Positions 1 to 10,904 are shown, numbered from the stretch's first letter. The stretch is 64,000 nt of DNA from Symbiodinium natans (GCA_905221605.1 CAJNDS010000002.1:1117881-1181880), one strand, 5' to 3'. Numbers and translations are program-made. Notes: generated by a model not told the origin, from the sequence alone.

Positions 1-82
1 CCCCAAGAATGCTCCATCACCAGGCCCTGCAGCTGCAAGCTTCTTGAGTCCCGGCCACCTTCCACGAAGTCACGCAGCAAGC
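1..82 (+). CDS. candidate partial exon at window edge
   Basis: The sequence is open in two plus frames from the window start to a GTGAGT donor at 83-88. The frame with better third-position GC contains CSITRPCSCKLLESR. The left boundary is outside the window. No homology was recognised, and strand and frame rest only on the donor. Confidence 0.3.
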
Positions 83-275
83 GTGAGTTTGGGCGTCATA
101 ACCTCTGAAAGACCTTATACCTGGTCAATATAATTTGCCCACCCCTTGCCCGCCCCAACACTCACAAGTAGAGTGTGCGGTGGGGTAAGGACGCACGCCG
201 GCAAGGCGCCTTAAGGGCTGCAGCTCACTACGCACCCGAAACCCCTGAACCCAAAACCCTGAACCCCAAAACCTC

Positions 276-491
276 CTAAGAACGCGCAAACCTCCAGCTG
301 CCCCCAAAGCCTTGCCTCCTTCCCTCGGCCACATCCCTGCTTGCTCTCGTCTCGATGTCCCTGGCCATGTAGATGTAGGTGTCGGCCTCCTGCTTAGGGT
401 TTTAGGGTTTAGGGTTTAGGGTTTAGGGTTTAGGGTTTAGGGTTTAGGGTTTAGGGTGTCGGCCTCCTGCTTAGCTTCAAGCTCGCGAAGC
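276..491 (-). CDS. coding island interrupted by heptamer array
   Basis: Reading right to left, an acceptor-like AG at 492-493 precedes a frame giving LRELEAK at 491-472. After the array the frame continues from 392 as QEADTYIYMARDIETRASRD and stops at 276-278 after FARS. Third codon positions are almost all G or C, which argues for real coding. The two halves form one continuous helical, charged protein if 398-474 is removed. The 20-bp sequence at 378-397 is repeated exactly at 455-474, so the removed segment could be cut anywhere within the repeat; GC-AG or GA-AG boundaries are possible, and no GT is available at the left cut. No family was recognised. Confidence 0.55.
398..454. repeat. TTTAGGG array with flanking target duplication
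   Basis: About eight heptamers lie between two exact copies of a 20-bp sequence at 378-397 and 455-474. The array interrupts the frame of the coding island around it. The flanking duplication is what an insertion into a staggered break would leave. Confidence 0.85.
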
Positions 492-574
492 CTAAGCCCT
501 AAACCCAAAACCTTCAACCCGAAGCCTTAACCCTAAGCCCTAAGCTTTGGGAGCGTTTATTTGCATGTGTATAT

Positions 575-830
575 ATATATATATATATACCCTAAACCCT
601 AAACCCTGAACCCTAAACGCTAAGCCCTAAACCCTAAACCTATGTATATATATATATATATATATTTCTATTTGCTGCTTAGCTTGGAACAATGCTGGGA
701 AGTCAAAGGCCTGGCCCCTTTTCTATATGGGAACCCCTGCGGTACATGTGTTTACTACATACATGCAAACATACATATATACATATATATATAATATACA
801 TATAGATATGTATATATATATATATATTAT
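575..830. repeat. TA microsatellites and CCCTAAA runs
   Basis: (TA)n tracts lie near 571-588, 645-665 and 776-828, with degenerate CCCTAAA heptamers between. There is no coding evidence. Confidence 0.8.
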
Positions 831-879
831 CTAAGTTCTAAAGATATGTGTTAGTCCACACATCAAAAGTAGGACGACG

Positions 880-1450
880 GCGAAACGACGGAGGGACGAC
901 GGTGGGACGACGGAAGGACGATGGTGGGACGACGGAGGGACGATGGTGGGACGACGGAGGGACGACGGCAAGACGACGGAGGGACGACGGCAAGATGACG
1001 GGGGGACGACGGCAGGACGATGGGGGGACGACGGCAAGACGACGGAGGGACGACGGGGGGACGACGGCTGTCGCGCCGTCGTCGCGCCGTCGTCGCGCCG
1101 TCGTCGCGCCGTCGTAAGGCCTAGTTTAAGCCCAAACTAGGCCTTATTTCCCGTCATAAGGCCTAGTTTAAGCCCAAACTAGGCCTTATGACGGCGGGAC
1201 GACGGCGGGACGACAGCGGGACGACGGCAGGACGACGGCGGGACGACGGCGCGACGACGGCGCGACAACGACGCGACGACGGCGCGACAGCCCTCGTCAC
1301 CCCGTCGTCGCGCTATCGCACCCTGTCGTCGCGCCGTCGTCACCCCGTCGTCGCACCGTCGTCACCCCGTCGTCGCGCCGTCGTCACCCCGTCGTCGAGC
1401 CGTCGTCACCGCATCGTCGCCCCGTCGTCACCCCACCGTCGCCCCGTCAA
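880..1450. repeat. GACGACGG / CCGTCGTC inverted repeat field
   Basis: From about 880 to 1065 the unit is GACGACGG-like, and from about 1066 to 1114 it is the complement. After two hairpins the pattern repeats: GACGACGG at 1189-1280 and CCGTCGTC at 1300-1450. The field is therefore two successive long hairpins. Frames through it are Arg/Asp/Gly or Pro/Ser low complexity. Confidence 0.8.
1115..1188. repeat. two perfect 13-bp-stem hairpins in tandem
   Basis: 1115-1146 and 1157-1188 are identical 32-mers. Each has the stem TAAGGCCTAGTTT and its complement around the loop AAGCCC. They sit at the apex of the larger triplet-repeat palindrome. Confidence 0.9.
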
Positions 1451-1729
1451 AGCCCTGACGTCTAGACCCCTCTAGCTGGACTAGAAACCATACCCCACAT
1501 ATCTCTAGAACTTAGATTATATATATATATATATATACGCCGTTTCTCTCTCCGCTTTCACTCTCAGCAAGGAAAAGATAGACACGTGGATTCCCTACAA
1601 CACTGTCTCACTCTCCCACTCTGTCTCACTCTCTCCTTTCTCATGCCTTTCTAAAACTTGCACGGCTTGGCCTCCTCCTCCAAACCAGGCACGTGAATCT
1701 GCCATTCAAACAAAGCCAACATGCCATTC

Positions 1730-1732
1730 ATT

Positions 1733-1784
<52 letters not shown>

Positions 1785-1883
1785 CTCTCTCTCTCTCACA
1801 CACTGGCCTTTGTCGGCCAAGGATCAACGATCGCCTTCGCAAACACACTTCCTCCTTCTCTTTCTTTCTCTCTCTCTTTCTTT

Positions 1884-1919
<36 letters not shown>

Positions 1920-2034
1920 CTTTCCCTCTCTCTCACTCCTCACGCCTTGTCGTCCTTCTTGTCCTCGGCCGCCGCTTCCTCAAGACTCACTCTGTTTCTT
2001 TCTCGCTTTCTCACTCACTCACTCACTCACTCAC

Positions 2035-2089
<55 letters not shown>

Positions 2090-2094
2090 GTGTG
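1730..2094. repeat. CT/CTTT/CACT microsatellites
   Basis: Long pure pyrimidine tracts: (CT)n, (CTTT)n, then (CACT)n at about 2010-2040 and (CT)n at 2039-2083. The long predicted frames here are Ser/Leu/Phe repeats and are not genes. The tract ends just upstream of an AG acceptor candidate on the plus strand. Confidence 0.9.
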
Positions 2095-2152
2095 TTTGCT
2101 ACCCCTTTCTACCACACTCCCTCATTCCTGCCTCTTCTTGGCATGCTGCTAG

Positions 2153-2290
2153 GTAAAGCCGAAATCTGAGAAAAAAGCTCCCTGCCCACACAAGTTCTGT
2201 CAGAACCCCGAGGAGCCAACTTCTGGAAGCGTTCTGGCGACATCATCACGTGGCTGGAGCTACCTTTTCCTGACGAACGAAAAAATGTAG
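2153..2290 (+). CDS. candidate last exon, CxxxxC motif
   Basis: A pyrimidine-rich stretch ending GCATGCTGCTAG precedes a 45-codon frame from 2153 to a TAG at 2288-2290. It begins VKPKSEKKAPCPHKFCQNPE, which is Lys-rich with a Cys-Pro-His-Lys-Phe-Cys pair. On the opposite strand, an AG at 2270-2272 (TTCGTCAG) opens a 53-codon frame ending at 2109 that is almost as convincing, so the strand is uncertain. The neighbouring minus exons at 2392-2692 do not join the minus alternative in phase. Confidence 0.4.
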   Translation, partial: VKPKSEKKAPCPHKFCQNPEEPTSGSVLATSSRGWSYLFLTNEKM

Positions 2291-2391
2291 AACTCGCGCC
2301 GCAAAAGCACTCCCCACCCCATCCAAGCCGCAGACCCACGTCAACGAAGACGATGATGTGGGAAGCCTCCACGAGACCACGCCGCTCCCAC

Positions 2392-2692
2392 CCGCCCGCT
2401 CCTCCCTCCCACTCTCCAATGGACACCTCTTCCGCAGGCCGCTGCTTCTCTGCCTCCTCGTGCGGCTTCTTTACCTGCTGCCCCCCCATCCCCGCTTCCC
2501 CCCTTCCCCCCTTCCCACACGCTGCCAGCCTTGGCGGCATTGCCCTGACCAAAACAAGACGTCTGTAAACGTGAAACAAGAAGGCGTCGCAAAAAAAACG
2601 ACGAAACACTGGGGCCACGACGCAATTGCGGCAGAAGCGAGTCCCCTTCGACTGGGGGTTGTAGTAGTTGCCGCAGTACTTGAACTTGGCAT
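2392..2692 (-). CDS. two-exon fragment, zinc-ribbon-like Cys cluster
   Basis: Exon 2692-2610 follows GCGGTAG and reads AKFKYCGNYYNPQSKG then TRFCRNCVVAP. 26 of its 29 third positions are G or C. It stops in phase 0 at a GTGTTTCG donor. The next AG (GGGGGCAGCAG) opens exon 2474-2392 in phase 0: VKKPHEEAEKQRPAEE, followed by VSIGEWEGGAG to a GTGGGAG donor. The Cys spacing (one Cys, then CxxC) suggests a small metal-binding fold, but I recognise no named family. Both ends of the gene are unresolved. Confidence 0.55.
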
Positions 2693-2771
2693 CTACCGCC
2701 CCTCAGCCCCAATGCCTCCCGCACTTAAACCCATGAATTCTAAGAAGCGGACGTTTGTGCACTTGACCTGT

Positions 2772-5700
2772 CATTCATCTTCTATCAATTGGAATAACGA
2801 ATCAAATTCATTGGATCCTTTTCTTTGATATTTCTTCATTTCCAGAAACCATTCTGATTTCTTTTGCGAAGAATCTCATCATCCGTATAATTTCTGCCAG
2901 ATCAAAAATATTTGGAAATCTTCCAGATATAATTCTTTATATATTTTCTTTCAAGGATTTCTTCTAGATTCTTATGGTGATGAGGATCATCATCATTCAT
3001 CTTCTATCAAATGGAATGAAGAATCAAATTCATTGGATCCTTTTCTTTGATATTTCTTCATTTCCAGAAACCATTCTGATTTCTCTTGCGAAGAATCTCA
3101 TCATCCATATCATTTCTGCCAAATCAAAAATAAACAGAAATCTCCTAGATATATATCTTTATACATCTTCTTTCAGGGCTTTCTTCTAGATTCATACGAT
3201 GATGATCATCATCATTCATCTTCTATCAAATGGAATGAAGAATAAGTTCATTGGAATCTATTCTTTGATATTTCTTCATTTCCAGATATCATTCTGATTC
3301 ATTTTGCGAAGAATCTCATCATCCATATCATTTCTGCCAAATCAATAATAATTAGAAATTTCCTAGATAAAGGTCTTTATAAATCTTCTTCTTTCAGGGA
3401 TTTCTTCTAGGACCATTTGACGAAGATCATAATCATTCATCTCCTATCAAATGGAAAGAATATTCTAATTCATTGGATTCCCTTCATTCATATTTCTTCA
3501 TATCCAGAAATCATTCTGATTGCTTTTGCGAAGAATCTCATCATTCATATCATTTCCGACAAGCCAAAAACAATTAGAAATTTCCTAGATATAAATCTTC
3601 TTTCAGGGCTTTCTTCTAGATTCATACGATGATGATCATCATCATTCATCTTCTATCAAATGGAATGAAGAATAAGTTCATTGGAATCTATTCTTTGATA
3701 TTTCTTCATTTCCAGAATCCATGATGATTTATTTTGCGAAGAATCTCACCATCCATATCATTTCTGCCAAATCAATAAAAATTAGAATTCTCCTAGATAG
3801 AAATCGTTATCATTTCTCACTCCAGAGATTTCTTCTAGGATCATTTGGCGAAGATCATAATCATTCATCTTCTATCAAATGGAATGAATATTAAAATTCA
3901 TTGGATTCTCTTCATTCATATTTCTTCATATCCAGAAATCATGTTCATTTATTTTGCGAAGAATCTCATCATCCATATCATTGCTACCAAATCAAAAATA
4001 ATTAGAGATCTCCTAGATATAAATTATAAACCCTTACAAATCTTCTTTCAGGGATTTCTTCTAGATTCATATGGGGAAGATCATTATCATTCATCTTCCA
4101 TCAAATAGAATGAAGAATCAAATTCATTGGAATCTCTTCTTTGATATTTCTTCATTTCGAAAAATCATTCTGATTTGATTTGCGAAGAATCTCATCATCT
4201 ATATCATTTCTGCCAAACCAAAAATAATTTCAAATCTCCTAGATGTAAACCTTTACAAATTTTGTTTCAGGAGGTTATTCTAGATTCTTATGATGAGGAT
4301 CATCATCATTCATCTTCTATCAAATGGAATGAAGAATCAAATTCATTAGATTCTATTCCTTGATATTTCTTCATTTCCAGAAATCATTCAGATTGCTTTT
4401 GCGAAGAATCTCATCATTCATATCATTTCTGCCAAATCAAAAATAAACAGAAATCTCCTAGATATATATCTTTATAAATCTTCTTTCAAGGGTTCTAGAT
4501 TCATATGGGGAAGATCATCATCATTCATCTTCTATCAAATAGAATGAAGAATCAAATTCATTGGAATCTCTTCTTTGATATTTCTTCATTTCCAGAATCC
4601 ATGATGATTTCTTTTGCGAAGAATCTCATCATCCATATCATTTCTGACAAATAAAATATATTTGGAATTCTCCTAGATAGAAATCTTTATCAACTTTCAT
4701 TTCAGAGATTTCTTCTAGGACCACTTGACGAAGATCATAATCATTCATCTTCTATCAAATGGAATGAATATTCTAATTCATTGGATTCTCTTCATTCATA
4801 TTTCTTCATATCCAGAAATCATGTTCATTTTTTTTTTGCGAAGAATGCCATCATCCATATCATTTCTGCCAAATCAAAAATAATTAGAGATCTCCTAGAT
4901 ATAAATTATAAACCCTTATAAGTCTCCTTTCAGGGATTTCTTCTAGATTCATATGGGGAAGATCATCATCATTCATCTTCCATCAAATAGAATGAAGAAT
5001 CAAATTCATTGGAGTCTCTTACTTGATATTTCTTCATTTCGAAAAATCATTCTGATTTGATTTGCGAAGAATCTTATCATCTATATCATTTCTGCCAAAC
5101 CAAAAATAATTTCAAATCTCCTAGATGTAAACCTTTACAAACTTTGTTTCAGGAGGTTATTCTAGATTCTTATGATGAGGATCATCATCATTCATCTTCT
5201 ATCAAATGGAATGAAGAATCAAATTCATTAGATTCTATTCCTTGATATTTCTTCATTTCCAGAAATCATTCTGATTGCTTTTGCGAAGAATCTCATTATT
5301 CATATCATTTCTGCCAAATCAAAAATAAACAGAAATCTCCTAGATATATATCTTTATAAATCTTCTTTCAGGGGTTCTAGATTCATATGGGGGAGATCAT
5401 CATCATTCATCTTCTATCAAATAGAATGAAGAATCAAATTCATTGGAATCTCTTCTTTGATATTTCTTCATTTCCAGAATCCATGATGATTTCTTTTGCG
5501 AAGAATCTCATCATCCATATCATTTCTGACAAATAAAATATATTTGGAATTCTCCTAGATAGAAATCTTTATCAATTTTCATTTCAGAGATTTCTTCTAG
5601 GACCACTTGACGAAGATCATAATCATTCATCTTCTATCAAATGGAATGAATATTCTAGTTCATTGGGTTCTCTTCATTCATATTTCTTCATATCCAGAAA

Positions 5701-6530
5701 TCATGTTCATTTATTTTGCGAAGAATCTCATCATCCATATCATTTCTGCCAAATCAAAAATAATTAGAGATCTCCTAGATATAGATTATAAACCCTTATA
5801 AGTCTCCTTTCAGGGATTTCTTCTAGATTCATATGGGGAAGATCATCATCATTCATCTTCCATCAAACAGAATGAAGCATCAAACTCATTGGAATCTCTT
5901 CTTTGATATTTCTTCATTTCGAAAAATCATTCTGATTTGATTTGCGAAGAATCTCATCATCTATATAATTTCTGCCAAACCAAAAATAATTTCAAATCTC
6001 CTAGATATAAACCTTTATAAATTTTGTTTCAGGAGGTTATTCTAGATTCTTATGATGAGGATCATCATCATTCATCTTCTATCAAATGGAATGAAGAATC
6101 AAATTCATTAGATTCTATTCCTTGATATTTCTTCATTTCCAAAATCCATTCTGATTTCTTTTTGCGAAGAATCTCATCATTCATATCATTTCTGCCAAAT
6201 CAATAATAGTTAGAATTCTCCTAGATAGAAATCTTTATCATTTTTCCATTTCAGAGATTTCTTCTAGATTCTAGATTCATATGGTGAAGATCATCATCAT
6301 TCATCTCCTATCAAATGGAACGATTACCCTAATTCATTTGGATTATCTTCTTTCATATTTCTTCATTTCGAAAAATCATTCTGATTTGATTTGCGAAGAA
6401 TCTCATCATCCATATCATTTCTGCCAAATCAAAAATATATAGAAATGTCCTAGATATATATCTTTATAAATCTTCTTTCAGGGCTTTCTTCTAGATTCAT
6501 ATGGTGATGATCATCATCATTCATCCTAAC
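2772..6530. repeat. AT-rich ~220-bp satellite, 18 units, 4-mer higher-order repeat
   Basis: The motif CATTCATCTTCTATC recurs at 2772, 2994, 3213, 3434, 3643, 3862, 4088, 4307, 4522, 4742, 4970, 5189, 5404, 5624, 5850, 6069, 6298 and 6518, giving spacings of 209-229 bp. Units four apart are more alike than neighbours: 3862, 4742 and 5624 form one group, 4088, 4970 and 5850 another, and 4307, 5189 and 6069 a third. That gives an ~880-bp higher-order repeat. GATCATCATCATTCAT and CAGAAATCATTCTGATT are internal marks. The short open frames here are unit echoes and are not genes. Confidence 0.95.
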
Positions 6531-6539
6531 CAATTATTC

Positions 6540-6680
6540 CTATAAAAATTGTTCAAGGGGCGCGCATCATGAGCATCAGCGGGTTCAGCCCGGGACCCCC
6601 CAGGCGCGTGTCAGGAGCATCAGCGGCTCCCGTCCGGGACCCAGGGCGCGCTTACGCGACGCGTCTAAGCCCGGGGGCTA
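6540..6680. other. GC-rich junction with CATGAGCATCAGC motif
   Basis: CATGAGCATCAGCGG occurs in this junction and again at about 7297-7312; a related ATGAGCATCAGC also occurs near 21161 and 22663. It borders three different satellite fields. Confidence 0.6.
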
Positions 6681-6769
6681 GGAAAGAGTGAATGTAGGGG
6701 CCTTAAAAAGCTTGGAAATTTCAACGAATATAGGAGCCTCGAACAGGAGCCTCAAACATAAACCCCAAG

Positions 6770-7290
6770 CTCCCCGTCTTAGTCCCGAAGCTCACTGCTC
6801 CCATCTGCTCCCCAACTCTGTCCCGAAACAAGAAACCCCCAAGCTCCCCAGCTCGGTCCCGAAACTCACTGCTCCCCACCTCTGTCTCGTAACAAAAACC
6901 CCCAAGGTCCCCAGCTCCGTCCCGAAACTCACTGCTCCCCAACTCTCTCCCGAAACACAAAACCCCCAAGCTCCCCAGCTCAGTTCCAAAACTCACCGCT
7001 CCCCAACTCTGTCCCGAAACAAGAAACCCCCAAGCTCCCCAGCTCGGTCCCGAAACTCACTGCTCCCCACCTCTGTCCCGCAACAAAAACCCCCAAGGTC
7101 CCCAGCTCAGTCCCGAAGCTCACTGCTCCCCAACTCTCTCCCGCAACAAAAGCCCCTCAAGCTCCCCAGCTCAGTTCCAAAACTCACCGCTCCCCAACTC
7201 TGTCCCGAAACAAGAAACCCCCAAGCTCCCCAGCTCGGTCCCGAAGCTCACTGCTCCCCACCTGTGTCCCGAAACACCACACACTCAAGC
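6770..7290. repeat. ~64-bp satellite with ~191-bp trimeric order
   Basis: Units such as CCCCCAAGCTCCCCAGCTC recur near 6834, 6899, 6964, 7027, 7091, 7155 and 7217. The three-unit pattern repeats at about 190-192 bp (6829, 7021, 7211). A 203-codon frame crosses it, but unit lengths are not multiples of three, so the frame shifts from unit to unit; it is not called as a gene. Confidence 0.85.
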
Positions 7291-7319
7291 GCGTCATGAG
7301 CATCAGCGGCCCCCCGCGC

Positions 7320-7740
7320 GGGACCCCGGCCGCGCCAGCGCTGCCCGCCCATGGGCGCAGCCCCTTAATTCTATGTAGAATTTCAGAATCATTGAATGTC
7401 CTAATTTATATGAATCAATTAAATGAATGGAAATGAATTGAATTGAGAATCTCGATATATCTGATGATCTTGATACCTTTTGTTTTCTTTTGTATATAAT
7501 TGAAAGATGTTCAAAATGTTCAAGGTCACTTTTGGTCTTGGAAGAGTCTTGGCGCTCACCCCCCTAAAGGGGGTTTTTCACCTTCTTACCAGCGCGACTC
7601 GCCTCAGCCGCCGGTTCCACATAGATATATATTATGTATATATACACACATATAAATATAAAGAAAGGTAGGTAGACAGAGATAGATAAATATAGAGGGT
7701 ACACAAAAAAAGTAAAAGCTTCGCACGATGTGTGCGACCG
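7320..7740. other. no gene seen; AT-rich spacer with TA microsatellite
   Basis: A GC-rich edge is followed by AT-rich unique sequence and TATATA stretches near 7620-7665. No exon-like island was found. Confidence 0.5.
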
Positions 7741-7748
7741 GGGGGACA

Positions 7749-7797
7749 AGGAGGAGGAGGAGGAGGAGGAGGAGGAGGAGGAGGAGGAGGACGACGA
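7749..7797. repeat. (GGA)n microsatellite
   Basis: About 15 GGA/GAG triplets. The Gly-rich and Leu-rich frames across it are artefacts of the repeat. Confidence 0.9.
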
Positions 7798-7829
7798 GGT
7801 TCAGATGCTGCAGCAAACGACCAGGCATG

Positions 7830-8476
7830 GGGCTTGGGATTTAGGGTTCAGGGGTTGCGAGTTCATAGGGTTCAGAATTTAGGGCTGAGGGTTCAAGGTT
7901 CAGGGTTCAGGGTTTAGGGCTTAGGGTGTAAGGTTCAGGGTTCAGGGTTGAAGCCCTAAAAACCCAGAACCAAAAAAAACCCTGCAAACCCCACATAAAC
8001 CTTGAAGAAACACTAAATGAGCCCGATAAGCCTTAAATCAACCCTAAACAAACGCTGGAAGCCGCAACAGGGAGCCCGCAATCCGGGCATGTCCTTCGGG
8101 CGCATTTCCACAGCTTCCAGAAGCATGAACCTTTAGGGTTTAGGATTTAGGGTTTAGGGTTGTGGTCCCCTACCTTGCACCTGCAAAGGTTTAGAGTTTA
8201 GTGATTTAGTGGTTAGGGCTCTAAAAAGCCCTCTACCTTAAACCTCCCAACCTGGACAGGGAGGATGATTCACGGGTTGGGTTGAAGGCATAGGGTTTTG
8301 ACTCCTTTTCTGTCCCATACTCTTGAACCCAAGCCCTGTATCGCAGGTGGTCTCGAGCCCCGAAACGAGCCTTAAGAACCCCAAACCAATTTTCGCTGTA
8401 GGTTAGCTTTCTTTGTCAAGCACCTGATAAGATTCTTAGATAACCTACACCCTAAACCCTAAACCCTAAACTTCAG
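7830..8476. repeat. degenerate heptamer arrays and spacers
   Basis: Degenerate TTCAGGG/TTTAGGG and CCCTAAA runs separated by short unique spacers. No exon could be supported here. Confidence 0.6.
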
Positions 8477-8506
8477 GAGAATTACCTCGAAAACCGCAAG
8501 CTCCAG
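8477..8506 (+). CDS. candidate 30-nt exon
   Basis: CCCTAAACTTCAG precedes ten codons, ENYLENRKLQ, ended by GTGGGTAAG. Both splice sites look strong and the phase is 0/0. It is short, so the call rests on the boundaries. Confidence 0.4.
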
Positions 8507-8689
8507 GTGGGTAAGCGGAAACGGAAGAGCCCCCGGCACGTGACCAGTAGCCAATATGTCGGGGACAGGATTAGGGGGACCCTTGGGGATATAGACCCTC
8601 TCAATAAGGTGCCTGGTTAAGAGAGCCAGAAGAGAGTTAAGAAGGGTTCCCTTTTAAGGGTACCCCTTATCCTACCTAGGAATATGGCT

Positions 8690-8812
8690 CATTTGGCTGT
8701 TATATGGGTGACTGTTAAAATTGCTATCCCTGTTGGGGTACCCTGAATATTCGGTGCCGTATTATGGTAGGGATACAAAAAGGGGCCAGAATTTTGACAG
8801 CCACCCATAGAA
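8690..8812. mobile_element. inverted-repeat hairpin element
   Basis: TATGGGTGACTGTTAAAATT near 8702 is matched by AATTTTGACAGCCACCCATA near 8791. Further imperfect pairing (GCTATCCCTG against TAGGGATAC) lies inside. It is an intron-sized palindrome with no coding content. Confidence 0.55.
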
Positions 8813-8958
8813 AAAATCAGAAATGGATCCCCATGAGTATCATGTGGCTTTTCATGGACCAACCCTACACCTTCAATCCTAAACCCTAAACCCTAAACCC
8901 TAAACCTTAAACCCTAAACCCTATACCCTAAACCCCGGTTGCTGTAACCAAAATCAAA

Positions 8959-9075
8959 ATGGCGACTCTATGGCCTTTACTCAACCATCTCAACAAGCTC
9001 CTTCGCCCCAGAAGGAATCGACCCACAACCCCCCGTGTAACCTCAAATCCTCAAGCAGCTATTTGCGGTAGATAA
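8959..9075 (+). CDS. candidate 38-aa frame
   Basis: ATG at 8959 gives MATLWPLLNHLNKLLRPRRN and then RPTTPRVTSNPQAAICGR, with TAA at 9073-9075. The sequence is basic and hydrophobic at its start. A GTAGAT donor lies just before the stop, so it may be a first exon. The minus strand is also open (LLEDLRLHGGLWVDSFWG) behind an AG at about 9066-9067. Confidence 0.35.
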   Translation: MATLWPLLNHLNKLLRPRRNRPTTPRVTSNPQAAICGR

Positions 9076-9555
9076 AGTAAGCGATTGTAAGTCTGGCTAT
9101 TGGCACTGTTGCTTTTGCTACCACTGGTGCTAGTGCTGCTGCCGCCGCTGCTGCTGTTGTTTCTCTTCTTGCTGTTGTCGACAATATTTGCTCTTGCTGT
9201 CCCACAATGCTTTTGCTATCGGCATCGTGACCCTTAGCCCGAAATTTCTACGACCCAAAAGCTTAAACCCTTACGACGACCCGCCCCACAAAAAGAAATC
9301 ACGAAACATAAGGATAACAACAACCCTCAACCCTAATGACCCAAAACCGCAAGCTTTTGACCCGGAACCCGTAAAACTTGATCGTCCAGACCATAAGCCC
9401 GATAAAACCCCTCAGACCCTGAAACCCTAGACCCTTAATCCCAATCCCCAAACCCCTCAAACCCTAAACTCTAAACCCTAAACCCCTAACACCCTAAACC
9501 TAAAAACCCCAATCACCAAACCACGAAAACCGCTAAGCCACTCCCCAAACCCTCA

Positions 9556-9672
9556 TCATGGTAGCCCAGTAACCACATTATGAGAAGAGCACCCTTTTCT
9601 GGGTTGGCTATTTTACAAGGGAAACCAGAAACAAAAAAGATGGGTAAAGGCTACCACTGGGCTGCCAAGAAC
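9556..9672. mobile_element. hairpin element, family H8
   Basis: Inverted ends TGGTAGCCCAGT and CTACCACTGGGCTGCCA, with TTTCTGGGTT/AACCAGAAA inside. Related copies are 13967-14072 and the half-copy 56065-56100, where an end of the element supplies a splice acceptor. Confidence 0.6.
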
Positions 9673-10515
9673 CCCAAACCCCAAAACCCCAAAACCCCAA
9701 ACCCAAACCCCAAACCCCAAACCCCAAACCCTAAACCCTAAACCCTAAACGGTCCCAAGTCATTGAGAGGAAGCGACTCAAGCGGCCACTCCGCGGCCGG
9801 AAGCGGCTCAAGGCGTTCAATCATCTGCAGGCGCTTTTTTGTGGTCCATGGACACTTTGGGGGTGTAGGGCTATTTAGGGTTTGGGGATAGGGTTTAGGG
9901 TTTAGGGTTTAGGGTTTAGGGCTTAGGGCTTAGGGTTTAGGGTTTAGGGTTTAGGGATACTAGACCCAGGAGTAACCTTGCCCTTTTTGGCTTAAAGGGG
10001 CTTATAAGCGAACCCGAACCCTAAAACAGTGAATCAGGGCCTCCTCTGGGTCCTAGTTATTTAGGCTTTAGGGTTTAGGGTTTAGGGTTATATATTCGGG
10101 GGCCCGTATGGGGGTTGAGGGCCTTGCGTGGGGGCTGAGGGCCTTGTGGCTGCTTTGGTTGAGGGCTTCGGGGTCTTGAGGTTCAGCGCTGAGGGTGTTA
10201 GCAGGACGGGGATGTTCGCTTCCGCCGTTCCCTAAACCCTAAACCCTAAACCCTAAGCCCTAAGCCCTAAGCCCTAAGCCCTAAGCCCTAAACCCTAAAC
10301 CCTAAACCCTTGTAAGGTTCAAGGGAACTTGGGGACTGTGCGAGCCCCGAGCCGTCTACACGCCCTATGGTGTCTTGGTGCAAGTTGCATCTTGGGCCTA
10401 GCCAAGTCCTAAACCGCATAGACCCTATAAACCCTTTAACAAATAAACTGCATCAACCCTATAAACCCTCTAAATAAAAACTGAACCCTACAACCTACAA
10501 ACGCTAAAATCTCAG

Positions 10516-10573
10516 AGGTCGTCCCAAGCTGATGGCGCAGGCAACTTCGCAGCTGAGCATATCGGGCTCTTCG
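10516..10573 (+). CDS. candidate 58-nt exon
   Basis: CGCTAAAATCTCAG precedes frames reading RSSQADGAGNFAAEHIGLF or RPKLMAQATSQLSISGSS, and GTTTAGGG follows. The minus strand also shows LRSCLRHQLGTTSEILA behind a CAG, so the strand is not settled. It is flanked by CCCTAAA-type sequence on the left and TTTAGGG on the right, the standard exon context in this window. Confidence 0.35.
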
Positions 10574-10904
10574 GTTTAGGGCTCACGTTTCAGTATGTTG
10601 TATCAGGGGCCTTGCAAAGAGTTCTTTAGGATTTAGGGCTTCTAGGGCTTCTGGGGCTTCTAGGGCTTCTGGGGCTTCAAGGGCTTCAAGATGACCTTCT
10701 GGGGCTTCAAGATGACCGACATGAATATAGCGAGCGCTAGGCAGAGCAAGCGCTGGACGCCTCAGCCCCCATGGCCCCCTAAACCCCAAACCTCAAGCCC
10801 GAAACGGTTTGGGGGGTAGGGTTTAGGATTTAGGGTTTAGGGTTTAAGGTTTAGGGTTCAGGTTTCAGGTTTTGGGGGTTTTTGGTTGAAGGGTTCAGGG
10901 TTGG

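Larger units (their letters stand above)
811..1538. mobile_element. fold-back element with TA-rich inverted ends
   Basis: The left end (about 811-853) runs (TA)n, ATCTAAGTTCTAAAGATATG, then TTAGTCC. The right end (about 1478-1538) is its reverse complement with a few changes: GGACTAGAAACC, then CATATCTCTAGAACTTAGAT and (TA)n. The interior consists of triplet-rich repeats that are inverted within themselves. No transposase is present, so if mobile it is non-autonomous. The interior open frames are products of the repeats. Confidence 0.6.

Noticed and set aside
1693-2169. Overlapping 140-158 codon Ser/Leu/Phe frames
   Set aside because: Produced by CT and CTTT microsatellites; all three frames are open for the same reason.
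6688-7299. 203-codon Pro/Ser-rich frame
   Set aside because: Crosses a ~64-bp satellite whose unit length is not a multiple of three; different units are read in different frames, so no protein repeat is conserved.
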